Assembly: GCA_903876045.1 (NCBI GenBank)
Contig: CAIQYP010000147.1
Coordinates: 1 to 35,235, forward strand
DNA: 35,235 nucleotides
Direction of reading: 5' to 3'
Source: an uncultured beta proteobacterium
GTDB lineage: Bacteria > Pseudomonadota > Gammaproteobacteria > Burkholderiales > Burkholderiaceae_C
This document shows, one piece after another, positions 26,861-34,648 of the stretch. Both the position numbers and the translations under genes were made by a program. Each line of letters opens with the position of its first letter. The stretch's first letter is position 1. The notes under the pieces are model-generated. The model was not told the origin of the DNA, searched no databases, and worked only from the letters and a program-made list of their open reading frames with translations.

Positions 26861-27696
26861 ATGCGTCCCAGGGCTTGCACTTTCCAGGCCAGCCAGAGCT
26901 TGCGTGCAGGGGTGAGCTTGATGCGCTGATGCAAAACCTGAAAGTTTTCGGCCTCAATTTCGCGCAGCAAGGTCCTGTAAATGCTGGCCATCATCAGGCC
27001 CGGCTTTTGTGAGCGTCGGTCGGCCGCCGGCAGAAGCGCCAGTGCTTGGTCATACAAACTGTGGGCACGCTGCGCCTGAAACTGCATCAGCGCGGTGAAT
27101 CGATCCGAATAGCCACGTTTCAGGATCTCATGTGCTTTCACGTCAAAGCGCTTGAGTTCATCAATCGGCAGGTAAATGCGTTCGCGCAGTGCGTCTTCGC
27201 CCACGTCGCGAATGATGTTGGTAAGTTGCAGAGCCTGCCCCAGGGTGTGGGCATAGGCCGTGGTGGCAGGGTCGGTCTGGCCAAAAATGCGGGCGGCAAC
27301 CTCTCCGACTACGCCGGCCACTAGGTGGCAGTAACGCTGCAAATTGGTGTAATCCAAATAGCGAGTCTGTTGCAGGTCCATTTGGCAGCCTTCAATAACG
27401 CCATGCAGGTGGCGCGCCTCGATTCCGTAGTTGGCCGCGCGGGGCATCAGCGCCTTCATCACCGGGTGGCTGGGTTGGCCGCCAAAGGCCTGCGCTACCT
27501 CACCATTCCACCAGGCCAATTTGGTTGCGGCCACACCGGGGTCGGTCATCTCGTCCACCACGTCGTCCACTTCGCGGCAAAAAGCATAGAAGGCGGTGAT
27601 GGCGGCGCGCCGTGGCGCGGGTAGGAACAGGAATGCGTAATAAAAGCTGCTGCCTGAGGCCACGGCCTTTTGCTGGACATATTGTTCAGGGGTCAT
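26857..27696 (-). CDS. hpnD: Presqualene diphosphate synthase
   Basis: It condenses two farnesyl diphosphates to presqualene diphosphate. The 279-aa trans-isoprenyl synthase has the first aspartate-rich motif AFCREVDDVVDE (about 40-50) and the second, QLTNIIRDVGEDALRERIYLP (about 160-180), with conserved YCHLVAGVVGEVAARIFG between. It follows hpnC by 10 bp and overlaps hpnE. It is distinguished from HpnC by its N-terminus MTPEQYVQQKAVASGSSFYYAFLFLP, typical of HpnD. Confidence 0.95.
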   Translation of the reverse strand: MTPEQYVQQKAVASGSSFYYAFLFLPAPRRAAITAFYAFCREVDDVVDEMTDPGVAATKLAWWNGEVAQAFGGQPSHPVMKALMPRAANYGIEARHLHGVIEGCQMDLQQTRYLDYTNLQRYCHLVAGVVGEVAARIFGQTDPATTAYAHTLGQALQLTNIIRDVGEDALRERIYLPIDELKRFDVKAHEILKRGYSDRFTALMQFQAQRAHSLYDQALALLPAADRRSQKPGLMMASIYRTLLREIEAENFQVLHQRIKLTPARKLWLAWKVQALGRM

Positions 27697-27706
27697 ATGC
27701 CTATTG

Positions 27707-28573
27707 TCACATCCATAGTGCGCGCCAACCCATCACGACAAAGTCCCATGCGCGCAGTGTGGGGCGTTGTCGCAGGGTGGCGAATTGCAGCGCTTCGATC
27801 TTGTCCAGGATGCGCAACCCGCCTTGCACTACCAAACGCAGTTCCCAACCGGCGCGTCCGGGTACGCGGTGTACCAGTGGGGCGCCAAAATCCATGGTGC
27901 TGCGGGCCTCTTGCACACAAGCTTTGAGCATCGCGGTAATTGCCGGGGTTTGGCGCAGGGCCAGCAGGTCGGCTTCATCCACTTGGTGCCGGCCCTTGGT
28001 TTCAGCGGTGAAGTAATGTCGTCCGCGTGGAATGTCCACGCTGGGGTCCTGCCAGAAGTTGATGCGTTGCAGGGCCGTGCAAATGGCATCGCTTTGCAGG
28101 AGGGCATCGTTGTCAGATACGCCATACAGATGCAGCAGCAAACGGCCCACTGGATTGGCGGAACGGCGGCAGTAGTCGCGCAGTTCGGCTTCATCTGTGT
28201 AGCCTGCGTGGTCGCGCGTCTTGGCAATGTCCTGGGCAAAGGCGTCTAGCAGGTCGTGCAGCAATTGAACCGGCAACCGCTGCGTGTGGATTGCGGTGCC
28301 CAGTGCAGCGAAGACCGCCGCCCAGCGCGGGTCCGGCGTTTCGACACCGACCGTTGCGTGCGTTGACACCAAAACCAGTTGCTGACGATACGCCGTCAGT
28401 GCTTCCAGTCGCTCCTGCGCCGACTCGCTTCCCTCGTCGGCAATATCGTCCGCAGTCCGGGCGAAGTGGTAAATCGCAGCAATGGGAGCGCGCAAGTGCG
28501 CGGGGCAGAGCACAGACGCCACCGGAAAGTTTTCGTAATGCTCTATGGATGCGGCTTTAGCTGGGCTTGTCAT
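27707..28573 (-). CDS. hpnC: HpnC, squalene-synthase-like (hydroxysqualene synthase)
   Basis: It converts presqualene diphosphate to hydroxysqualene. The 288-aa protein has SIEHYENFPVASVLCPAHLRAPIAAIYHFARTADDIADEG with the first Asp-rich motif, YCRRSANPVGRLLLHLYG, and the second motif ALQRINFWQDPSVDIPRGRHYF. The HYENFPVAS start is characteristic of HpnC. It is the first gene of the cluster. Its start faces the second RND operon across about 118 bp that contain the palindromic operator, so shared control is possible. The hopene cyclase is not in the window. Confidence 0.95.
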   Translation of the reverse strand: MTSPAKAASIEHYENFPVASVLCPAHLRAPIAAIYHFARTADDIADEGSESAQERLEALTAYRQQLVLVSTHATVGVETPDPRWAAVFAALGTAIHTQRLPVQLLHDLLDAFAQDIAKTRDHAGYTDEAELRDYCRRSANPVGRLLLHLYGVSDNDALLQSDAICTALQRINFWQDPSVDIPRGRHYFTAETKGRHQVDEADLLALRQTPAITAMLKACVQEARSTMDFGAPLVHRVPGRAGWELRLVVQGGLRILDKIEALQFATLRQRPTLRAWDFVVMGWRALWM

Positions 28574-28594
28574 AGGGGGATTTTGCCCTGTCGC

Positions 28595-28623
28595 TTGACA
28601 TGTTTTTTCTCTTACAATAAATT
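28595..28623 (+). promoter_or_regulatory. Promoter of the second RND operon
   Basis: A perfect TTGACA -35 is separated by 17 bp from TAAATT (four of six matches) at 28618-28623. The start point would be near 28630, inside the palindromic operator. It points at the adaptor gene starting at 28692. Confidence 0.6.
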
Positions 28624-28643
28624 AATAACCAATCGGTCATTAA
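28622..28643. promoter_or_regulatory. 22-bp palindromic operator, TetR-family type
   Basis: TTAATAACCAATCGGTCATTAA is a near-perfect palindrome of the form TTAATrACCrATyGGTyATTAA, with only three transition mismatches. It overlaps the -10 element and the predicted start point, the classic position for a repressor. The length and ACC-AT-GGT core fit TetR/AcrR-family operators in front of RND pumps. No tetR gene is in the window, so the regulator is encoded elsewhere. Confidence 0.6.
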
Positions 28644-28691
28644 AAACACTGGCCCGATTCCACTCCAAATTTCATATTTCAGGTCCTACCC

Positions 28692-29816
28692 ATGGTTCGA
28701 AAGCATTTTTCTTCGTGTATTTCGCTGTTGCTTGCCTTAAGCGTGCTGTCTGGCTGCTCCAAGCCGACACCGGCCGAAGAGCCGGTGCGTGCTGTCAAGG
28801 TTATGACCGTGGGGGCGGACGCGCAACACAGCAGCGTCGAGTATTCGGGTGAAGTGCGCGCCCGTGTGGAGTCGCGTCTGGGATTTCGGGTGGCAGGCAA
28901 GATCATCCGGCGCCAAGTGGAACTCGGCCAAAAAGTTCGCGCTGGTGAGGTTTTAGCGCAACTTGATCCGCAGGATTACAAGCTGAACGTAGACGCGGCG
29001 CGCGCGCAAGTTGCCGCTGCAGCGACCAATCGTGATCTGGCTGCCGCAGACTTCCGTCGTTTTAAAGACCTGCGCGAACAGAACTTCATCAGCAGCGCCG
29101 AACTGGAACGGCGCGAGACCACTTTGAAAGCGGCACAAGCTCAGTTTGACCAGGCACAAGCCCAATTGAACGGGCAGGGCAACCAGGTTGGTTACACCAC
29201 CCTTGTTGCCGATGTCTCGGGAGTCGTGACTGTTGTGGATGCCGAAGTGGGGCAGGTGGTTGCTGCCGGTACCCCGATCGTGCGAATTGCCCAGGACGGC
29301 CCGCGTGATGTGGTCTTCTCGGTGCCCGAGGACAAGGTGCAGGCCGTTCGCGTGGGCACTGCAGCGCAGGTGTCGCTCTGGGCTAGCCAGCAGACTTTGC
29401 TCGGCAAGGTGCGCGAGGTGGCGGCCAGCGCCGACCCGGTTACCCGCACCTATAGCGTCAAGCTCACCATGGATGGCAAAGAGGTGCTTCCCTTGGGGGC
29501 CACGGTGACAGTGACCGCGGCGGCATTTGCCCACGGTGACAAACCGGTTATCAAGCTTCCCACCAGTGCGCTGCTGCGAGATGGCAATAGCAGTGCGGTA
29601 TGGCTGCTGGACAAGGCCAGCATGACGGTGCAGCTAAAACCGATCGGAATCGCCACGGCAGACGGTAATGACGTCGTTATCAGCAGTGGGCTGGAGCCTG
29701 GCATGCTGGTGCTGGTGGCCGGCGTGCACGTGTTGCAACCTGGACAAAAAGTGACCTTGTACCAGGCGGCCCGGGCTGAGGCCGCAGTGACACCGGCATC
29801 CGCTGCGGCGAAGTGA
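28692..29816 (+). CDS. RND efflux periplasmic adaptor lipoprotein (second system)
   Basis: The 374-aa membrane-fusion protein has a lipoprotein signal with Cys22 in LSVLSGC. The body shows the lipoyl halves SRLGFRVAGKIIRRQVELGQKVRAGEVLAQLDPQDY and GYTTLVADVSGVVTVVDAEVGQVVAAGTPIVRIAQ, flanking a helical hairpin (about 95-150). The beta-barrel and membrane-proximal domain end in KLPTSALLRDGNSSAVWLLD. It is first in an operon with the permease 7 bp downstream, behind the palindromic operator. The two adaptors in this window are clearly different in sequence and not a recent duplication. Confidence 0.94.
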   Translation: MVRKHFSSCISLLLALSVLSGCSKPTPAEEPVRAVKVMTVGADAQHSSVEYSGEVRARVESRLGFRVAGKIIRRQVELGQKVRAGEVLAQLDPQDYKLNVDAARAQVAAAATNRDLAAADFRRFKDLREQNFISSAELERRETTLKAAQAQFDQAQAQLNGQGNQVGYTTLVADVSGVVTVVDAEVGQVVAAGTPIVRIAQDGPRDVVFSVPEDKVQAVRVGTAAQVSLWASQQTLLGKVREVAASADPVTRTYSVKLTMDGKEVLPLGATVTVTAAAFAHGDKPVIKLPTSALLRDGNSSAVWLLDKASMTVQLKPIGIATADGNDVVISSGLEPGMLVLVAGVHVLQPGQKVTLYQAARAEAAVTPASAAAK

Positions 29817-29823
29817 GTTGCAT

Positions 29824-32800
29824 ATGAAGCAGGAACAACCCCAAGCGGGATTCAATCTCTCCAAATGGGCTTTGGAACATGGGCCACTGACTCGCTACCT
29901 GATGGTGGTTTTGATGCTGCTGGGCGTGGCGGCCTACTTCCAACTCGGCCAGGATGAAGACCCGCCATTTACTTTTCGCGCGATGGTCGTACAAACCTAC
30001 TGGCCCGGCGCGACTGCGCAGCAGGTGGCAGAGCAGGTCACCGACAAACTGGAAAAGACCCTCCAGGAAGTGCCCTACGCAGACAAGATTCGTAGCTATT
30101 CAAAGCCTGGCGTGTCGCAGATCACGCTGGAGTTGCGCGATTCGTCCAAGCCCTCCGAGGTGGCCAATGTCTGGTACACGGTACGCAAGAAGATTGGAGA
30201 TATGCGCAATACCCTGCCGCAGGGCGTGCAGGGGCCGTTTTTCAACGACGACTTTGGTGACGTTTACGGTGTGATCTACGCGCTGGAAGGCGACGGCTTT
30301 AGTTACGCAGACCTCAAAACCTTTGCTGATGCAGCAAAACTGGAACTGCTGCGGGTGCCGGATGTGGGCAAGGTGGCTCTGTTTGGTGATCAGGACGAAA
30401 AGCTGTTTGTCGAGATTTCACAAAAACGCCTGGCCCAGATGGGGCTGGACATGAACCAATTGTTGTCCCAACTCAGCCAGCAAAACGCAGTGGAGAGTGC
30501 AGGCGCCGTGCAAACGCCATTGGATGTGGTGCAGATCCGGGTGGGCGGCCAATTCAAAGTGGTAGACGAACTGCGCGCCATGCCGATACGGGGCAGTTCG
30601 GGCAATCAGTTTCGTCTCGGGGATATCGCCGACATTCGCCAAGCTTATATTGATCCGCCGAGTGTGAAGGTGCATAACCAGGGCAAAGAGGTTATCGCCC
30701 TGGGCGTATCCATGGCCAAGGGCGGCGACATCATCAAGCTGGGCAAATCTTTAAACAAGGCCTTTGCCAAGATCGAAAAGACACTGCCCGCAGGCATCAC
30801 CCTGTCTCAGGTGCAGGACCAACCGCGTGCCGTTTCCAATTCGGTGGGCGAGTTTGTGCGCACCTTGATTGAAGCCGTGGTGATCGTGCTGGCGGTGAGC
30901 TTTGTGGCACTGGGCTTTCACCGCCGCCCAGGTGAACATCCGCTTTGGAAGCGCTATTACGTGGACCTCCGCCCGGGGCTGGTAGTGGGTATCACGATTC
31001 CGCTGGTGCTGGCCGTCACCTTTCTGGCTATGCAGTACTTTGACATTGGGTTGCACAAGATTTCCCTGGGCTCACTCATCATTGCGTTGGGTCTGCTGGT
31101 GGACGACGCCATCATTGCTGTGGAAATGATGGTGCGCAAAATGGAGGAGGGCTACGACAAGGTGCGCGCTGCCACTTTTGCCTACGAGCTCACTGCCATG
31201 CCCATGCTGACCGGGACGCTGATTACCGCAGCGGGCTTTTTGCCCATCGGTATGGCCAAGTCCATGACGGGTGAATACACCTTTGCCATCTTTGCTGTGA
31301 CAGTCATTGCACTGGTGTTGAGTTGGATTGTTTCGGTCTACTTTGTGCCCTACCTAGGCACCGTGCTGCTCAAGGTTAAGCCCCATGTGGTGCAAATCGG
31401 TGAGGGTGAAGCGCCAAGCCAGGAGCACTTCGATACGCCGTTTTATGTGGGTTTTCGCCGGCTCTTGAACTGGTGCATAACGCATCGCTGGATCACCATT
31501 GGAGCCACGGCACTGGTATTTGCACTGGGCATTGTGGGCATGGGCCAGGTGCAGCAGCAATTCTTCCCCGATTCGGCGCGGCCAGAAATTCTGGTGGATA
31601 CCTGGTTCCCGGAAGGCACATCCTTTGCTGCCAACGAGGAAGTGTCGCGACGCATTGAAGCGCGGTTTCTGAAAGAAGAGGGCGTTACCAAGGTAACCAC
31701 CTGGATTGGTTCCGGCCTGCCGCGCTTCTACCTGTCACTGAACCAGATATTCCCGCAAAGCAATGTCTCGCAATTCATGCTGGTATCTAAAGACCTCAAG
31801 GCACGGGAGACCTTGAAGGTCAAGCTGCCAACTTTGCTGGCGCAAGAGTTCCCTGAGGTGCGAGGGCGCGTGCAGTTGCTGCCCAATGGCCCACCGGTGG
31901 AGTATCCCGTGCAGTTCCGTGTGGTCGGACCTGACCCGGTAGTGCTGCGCGGCTATGCAGATGCCGTTAAGACCGCCATGCGCGCCAGCCCCAATACCCG
32001 TGGCGTCAATGACAACTGGCATGAGTCCATCAAGGTTCTGCGTCTGGATGTGGACCAGGCCAAGGCACGCGCCCTGGGTGTGACGAGCCAGTCCATTGCG
32101 CAGGCAGCCCGCACCATTCTTTCGGGCAGCACCATTGGCCAGTACCAAGAGGGCGACAAGTTGATTGATATCGTTTTGCGCCAGCCGCTGGAAGAACGCA
32201 ACGCGATTACTGACATTGGCAATGCCTATTTGCCGACAGCATCGGGCAAATCGATACCGCTTACGCAAATTGCAAAGCCCGTTTTTGTCTGGGAGCCCGG
32301 CGTGATGTGGCGCGAGAACCGCGACTACGCCATTACCGTGCAATGCGACATTGTCGAAGGTCTGCAAGGTGCTACGGTGACGGCGGAACTGCAACCAAAG
32401 CTCAATGAAATCAGTGCCCATTGGCCTGCCGGTTACCGCATCGACGTGGCTGGTGCGGTGGAGCAAAGCTCCAAAGGATCTGACTCCATCGTTGTGGGCG
32501 TTCCGGTGATGTTGTTTATTACTTTCACGCTGCTGATGCTTCAGTTGCACAGCTTCAGCCGAGCTACTTTGGTCTTTTTGACAGGGCCACTCGGAATCGC
32601 GGGTGTAGCGGGCGCGTTGCTGCTGCTGAATCGCCCTTTCGGCTTTGTTGCACTGTTGGGCGTGATTGCCCTGATGGGCATGATCCAGCGCAACTCGGTG
32701 ATTCTGATCGACCAGATTGAGCAAGACCGGGCCGCCGGGGTACCTGCATGGGAGGCGATTGTGGAGTCGGCAGTGCGCCGCTTGCGCCCGATCGTGTTGA

Positions 32801-32976
32801 CTGCAGCTGCCGCTGTTCTGGCCATGATTCCACTTTCCCGGTCGGTTTTTTGGGGGCCAATGGCTGTGGCGATCATGGGCGGTTTGATTGTTGCCACGGT
32901 TTTGACGCTGCTGGCTTTACCCGCTATGTACGCCGCTTGGTTCCAAGTTCGCAAAGACACCCCCGCAGCAGGTTAA
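29824..32976 (+). CDS. RND efflux transporter permease, HAE-1 type (second system)
   Basis: The 1050-aa inner-membrane antiporter starts with an atypically long polar N-terminus (MKQEQPQAGFNLSKWALEHGPLTRYLMVVLMLLGVAAYFQLGQDEDPPFTFRAM). It contains GLLVDDAIIAVEMMVRKMEEG with the proton-relay aspartates of TM4, and in the second half GVIALMGMIQRNSVILIDQIEQD. The LGQDEDPPFT motif marks the branch often annotated simply as efflux RND permease; substrates are unknown. The track begins two codons earlier at a TTG, but ATG 29824 is preferred. No outer-membrane factor gene follows; the operon ends about 85 bp before the tRNA. Confidence 0.95.
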   Translation: MKQEQPQAGFNLSKWALEHGPLTRYLMVVLMLLGVAAYFQLGQDEDPPFTFRAMVVQTYWPGATAQQVAEQVTDKLEKTLQEVPYADKIRSYSKPGVSQITLELRDSSKPSEVANVWYTVRKKIGDMRNTLPQGVQGPFFNDDFGDVYGVIYALEGDGFSYADLKTFADAAKLELLRVPDVGKVALFGDQDEKLFVEISQKRLAQMGLDMNQLLSQLSQQNAVESAGAVQTPLDVVQIRVGGQFKVVDELRAMPIRGSSGNQFRLGDIADIRQAYIDPPSVKVHNQGKEVIALGVSMAKGGDIIKLGKSLNKAFAKIEKTLPAGITLSQVQDQPRAVSNSVGEFVRTLIEAVVIVLAVSFVALGFHRRPGEHPLWKRYYVDLRPGLVVGITIPLVLAVTFLAMQYFDIGLHKISLGSLIIALGLLVDDAIIAVEMMVRKMEEGYDKVRAATFAYELTAMPMLTGTLITAAGFLPIGMAKSMTGEYTFAIFAVTVIALVLSWIVSVYFVPYLGTVLLKVKPHVVQIGEGEAPSQEHFDTPFYVGFRRLLNWCITHRWITIGATALVFALGIVGMGQVQQQFFPDSARPEILVDTWFPEGTSFAANEEVSRRIEARFLKEEGVTKVTTWIGSGLPRFYLSLNQIFPQSNVSQFMLVSKDLKARETLKVKLPTLLAQEFPEVRGRVQLLPNGPPVEYPVQFRVVGPDPVVLRGYADAVKTAMRASPNTRGVNDNWHESIKVLRLDVDQAKARALGVTSQSIAQAARTILSGSTIGQYQEGDKLIDIVLRQPLEERNAITDIGNAYLPTASGKSIPLTQIAKPVFVWEPGVMWRENRDYAITVQCDIVEGLQGATVTAELQPKLNEISAHWPAGYRIDVAGAVEQSSKGSDSIVVGVPVMLFITFTLLMLQLHSFSRATLVFLTGPLGIAGVAGALLLLNRPFGFVALLGVIALMGMIQRNSVILIDQIEQDRAAGVPAWEAIVESAVRRLRPIVLTAAAAVLAMIPLSRSVFWGPMAVAIMGGLIVATVLTLLALPAMYAAWFQVRKDTPAAG

Positions 32977-33015
32977 AATAGCAGACTTACCGATTTTGAA
33001 TGGGTTGCATTGGTA

Positions 33016-33032
33016 GGACAAAAGCTTTGTCC
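33016..33032 (+). other. Hairpin after the second RND operon
   Basis: GGACAAA-AGC-TTTGTCC is a perfect 7-bp stem with a 3-nt loop, 40 bp after the permease stop. A T-rich stretch (TTTGTATTTTTT) follows only after about 18 bases, so it is at best a weak terminator. It may also belong to the tRNA promoter region. Confidence 0.35.
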
Positions 33033-33060
33033 GGCAGTGTTTAACTTGTTTGTATTTTTT

Positions 33061-33147
33061 GCGCGGGTGGCGAAATTGGTAGACGCACCAGGTTTAGGTC
33101 CTGACGGTAGCAATACTGTGGGGGTTCGAGTCCCCCCCCGCGCACCA
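33061..33147 (+). tRNA. tRNA-Leu (anticodon UAG), CCA encoded
   Basis: The 87-nt gene folds as a class II tRNA. A 7-bp acceptor stem pairs GCGCGGG with CCCGCGC. The D-arm carries AATTGGTAGACGC, and the anticodon stem CAGG/CCTG encloses TTTAGGT (anticodon TAG). A long variable arm (CGGTAGCAATACTG) is typical of Leu. The T-arm is GGGGG-TTCGAGT-CCCCC, followed by A and an encoded CCA. It reads CUN leucine codons. Confidence 0.97.
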
Positions 33148-33166
33148 CCTTGATAGAAATTGCGGA

Positions 33167-33198
33167 ACAGGTGCCGTCGCTAGACGGTGCCTGTTTTC
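33167..33198 (+). terminator. Terminator/attenuator hairpin between tRNA-Leu and tig
   Basis: ACAGGTGCCGTC and GACGGTGCCTGT form a 12-bp stem with two G-U pairs and a GCTA loop, followed by TTTTC. It begins 20 bases after the tRNA and ends 23 bases before the tig start, so it could terminate the tRNA transcript or attenuate entry into tig. Confidence 0.65.
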
Positions 33199-33220
33199 TG
33201 CCCCAATTAGGAGATAGACC

Positions 33221-34531
33221 ATGGCAGTTACTGTTGAAACTCTGGAAAAGCTGGAACGCAAGATCACGCTGACGCTGCCTGTTGGCATCATTCAAAGCGA
33301 AGTCGAGTCGCGCCTGCGCAAGCTCGCACGCACGGTGAAAATGGACGGTTTCCGTCCTGGCAAGGTTCCCATGAACGTGGTGAGCCAGCGTTATGGCTAT
33401 TCAGTGCATTACGAGGTGATGAACGATAAGGTTGGCGAGGCTTTCGCTACCGCCGCCAACGAAGCCAAGTTGCGCGTGGCGGGTCAGCCCCGTATCACAG
33501 AGTCCGAAGCCTCAGTCGAAGGTCAGATGGCTTTTGACGCCATTTTTGAAGTTTTCCCAGAAGTCAAGATCGCCGATCTGTCCACCGCCGAAGTGGAAAA
33601 GATCAGCACGGAAGTTACCGACGCGGCCATCGACAAGACAGTTGAGATCCTGCGCAAGCAGCGTCGCACCTTCGCCCAGCGCGCGCAGGACTTGGCTGCA
33701 CAAGATACCGACCGCGTGACCGTGGATTTCGAAGGCAAGATTGACGGTGAGCCTTTTGCCGGTGGAAAGGCTGCCGATTTTCAGTTCATCTTGGGCGACG
33801 GCCAGATGCTGAAAGAATTTGAAGAAGCCACTCGTGGCATGAAGTCGGGCGAAAGCAAGACCTTCCCGCTGGCCTTCCCGGCTGACTACCATGGCCAGGA
33901 CGTAGCCGGCAAGACTGCCGACTTTATGGTCACGGTCAAGAAGATTGAAGCGGCCCATCTGCCCGAAGTCGACGGCGCCCTGGCCAAGACGCTTGGTATT
34001 GCAGACGCAACGGTTGAAGGCCTGCGCGCTGACATCACCAAGAACCTGCAACGCGAAGTCAAGTACCGCCTGTTGAATCGCAACAAGCAAGCTGTAATGG
34101 ATGCGCTGATCTCTAAAGCAGAACTCGACCTACCCAAGTCCAGCGTGCAAGCTGAACTTGACCGCATGGTCGAAGGTGCCCGCGCTGATCTGAAGCAACG
34201 TGGCATCAAAGACGCTGACAAAGCGCCGATTCCTGACGATATCTTCCGCCCTCAAGCGGAGCGTCGCGTGCGTCTGGGTCTGGTGGTTGCAGAATTGGTT
34301 CGTTCCAGCGACCTGTCGGCCAAGCCTGATCAAATCAAGGCCCACATCGACGAACTGGCAGCCAGCTACGAGAAGCCCGCTGACGTGGTGCGTTGGTACT
34401 ACGGAGACAACCGCCGTATGGCCGAAGTGGAAGCCATCGTGATTGAAAACAATGTCACCGAGTATGTGCTGTCCAAGGCCAAGGTGAGTGAGAAGTCGGT
34501 ATCGTTTGACGACCTGATGGCGCAAAACTAA
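33221..34531 (+). CDS. tig: Trigger factor, ribosome-associated chaperone and prolyl isomerase
   Basis: It binds the ribosome exit tunnel and shields nascent chains. The 436-aa product has the ribosome-binding N-domain with signature GFRPGKVP (about 44-51), the FKBP-type PPIase domain (about 160-245, RVTVDFEGKIDGEPFAGGKAADFQFILGDGQMLKEFEEA) and the long helical C-domain. The start is secure: AGGAGA lies 7 bases upstream and the N-terminus matches the family. It precedes clpP, the usual tig-clpP-clpX-lon order, with a strong terminator between. Confidence 0.97.
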   Translation: MAVTVETLEKLERKITLTLPVGIIQSEVESRLRKLARTVKMDGFRPGKVPMNVVSQRYGYSVHYEVMNDKVGEAFATAANEAKLRVAGQPRITESEASVEGQMAFDAIFEVFPEVKIADLSTAEVEKISTEVTDAAIDKTVEILRKQRRTFAQRAQDLAAQDTDRVTVDFEGKIDGEPFAGGKAADFQFILGDGQMLKEFEEATRGMKSGESKTFPLAFPADYHGQDVAGKTADFMVTVKKIEAAHLPEVDGALAKTLGIADATVEGLRADITKNLQREVKYRLLNRNKQAVMDALISKAELDLPKSSVQAELDRMVEGARADLKQRGIKDADKAPIPDDIFRPQAERRVRLGLVVAELVRSSDLSAKPDQIKAHIDELAASYEKPADVVRWYYGDNRRMAEVEAIVIENNVTEYVLSKAKVSEKSVSFDDLMAQN

Positions 34532-34548
34532 TCTGTTTGCAGTTTGGT

Positions 34549-34606
34549 AAATGGGGCTTGTGCGGGGCTTGCAGTTCCGCACCAAAGCCCCATTTGCTTT
34601 TTGCTC
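34549..34606 (+). terminator. Strong terminator after tig
   Basis: AAATGGGGCTT pairs with AAGCCCCATTT (11 bp) and the stem continues, after a small bulge, with GTGCGG/CCGCAC. TGCTTTTTG follows. Some transcription must pass it, or a separate promoter must lie in the next 45 bp, to express clpP. Confidence 0.8.
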
Positions 34607-34648
34607 TTGGTTTTTAGTTAAAGTTAGTAGACATTTTTGGAGACGCTA

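Noticed and set aside
31735-32724. 329-aa minus-strand ORF
   Set aside because: It is a shadow of the second RND permease, with the same low-quality His/Gln-rich composition.
33041-33295. 84-aa and 65-aa minus-strand ORFs over the tRNA
   Set aside because: They run through the tRNA-Leu gene and the tig start. The GGGLEPPQ/GGDSNPHS-like peptides are the familiar spurious translation of a tRNA antisense strand.
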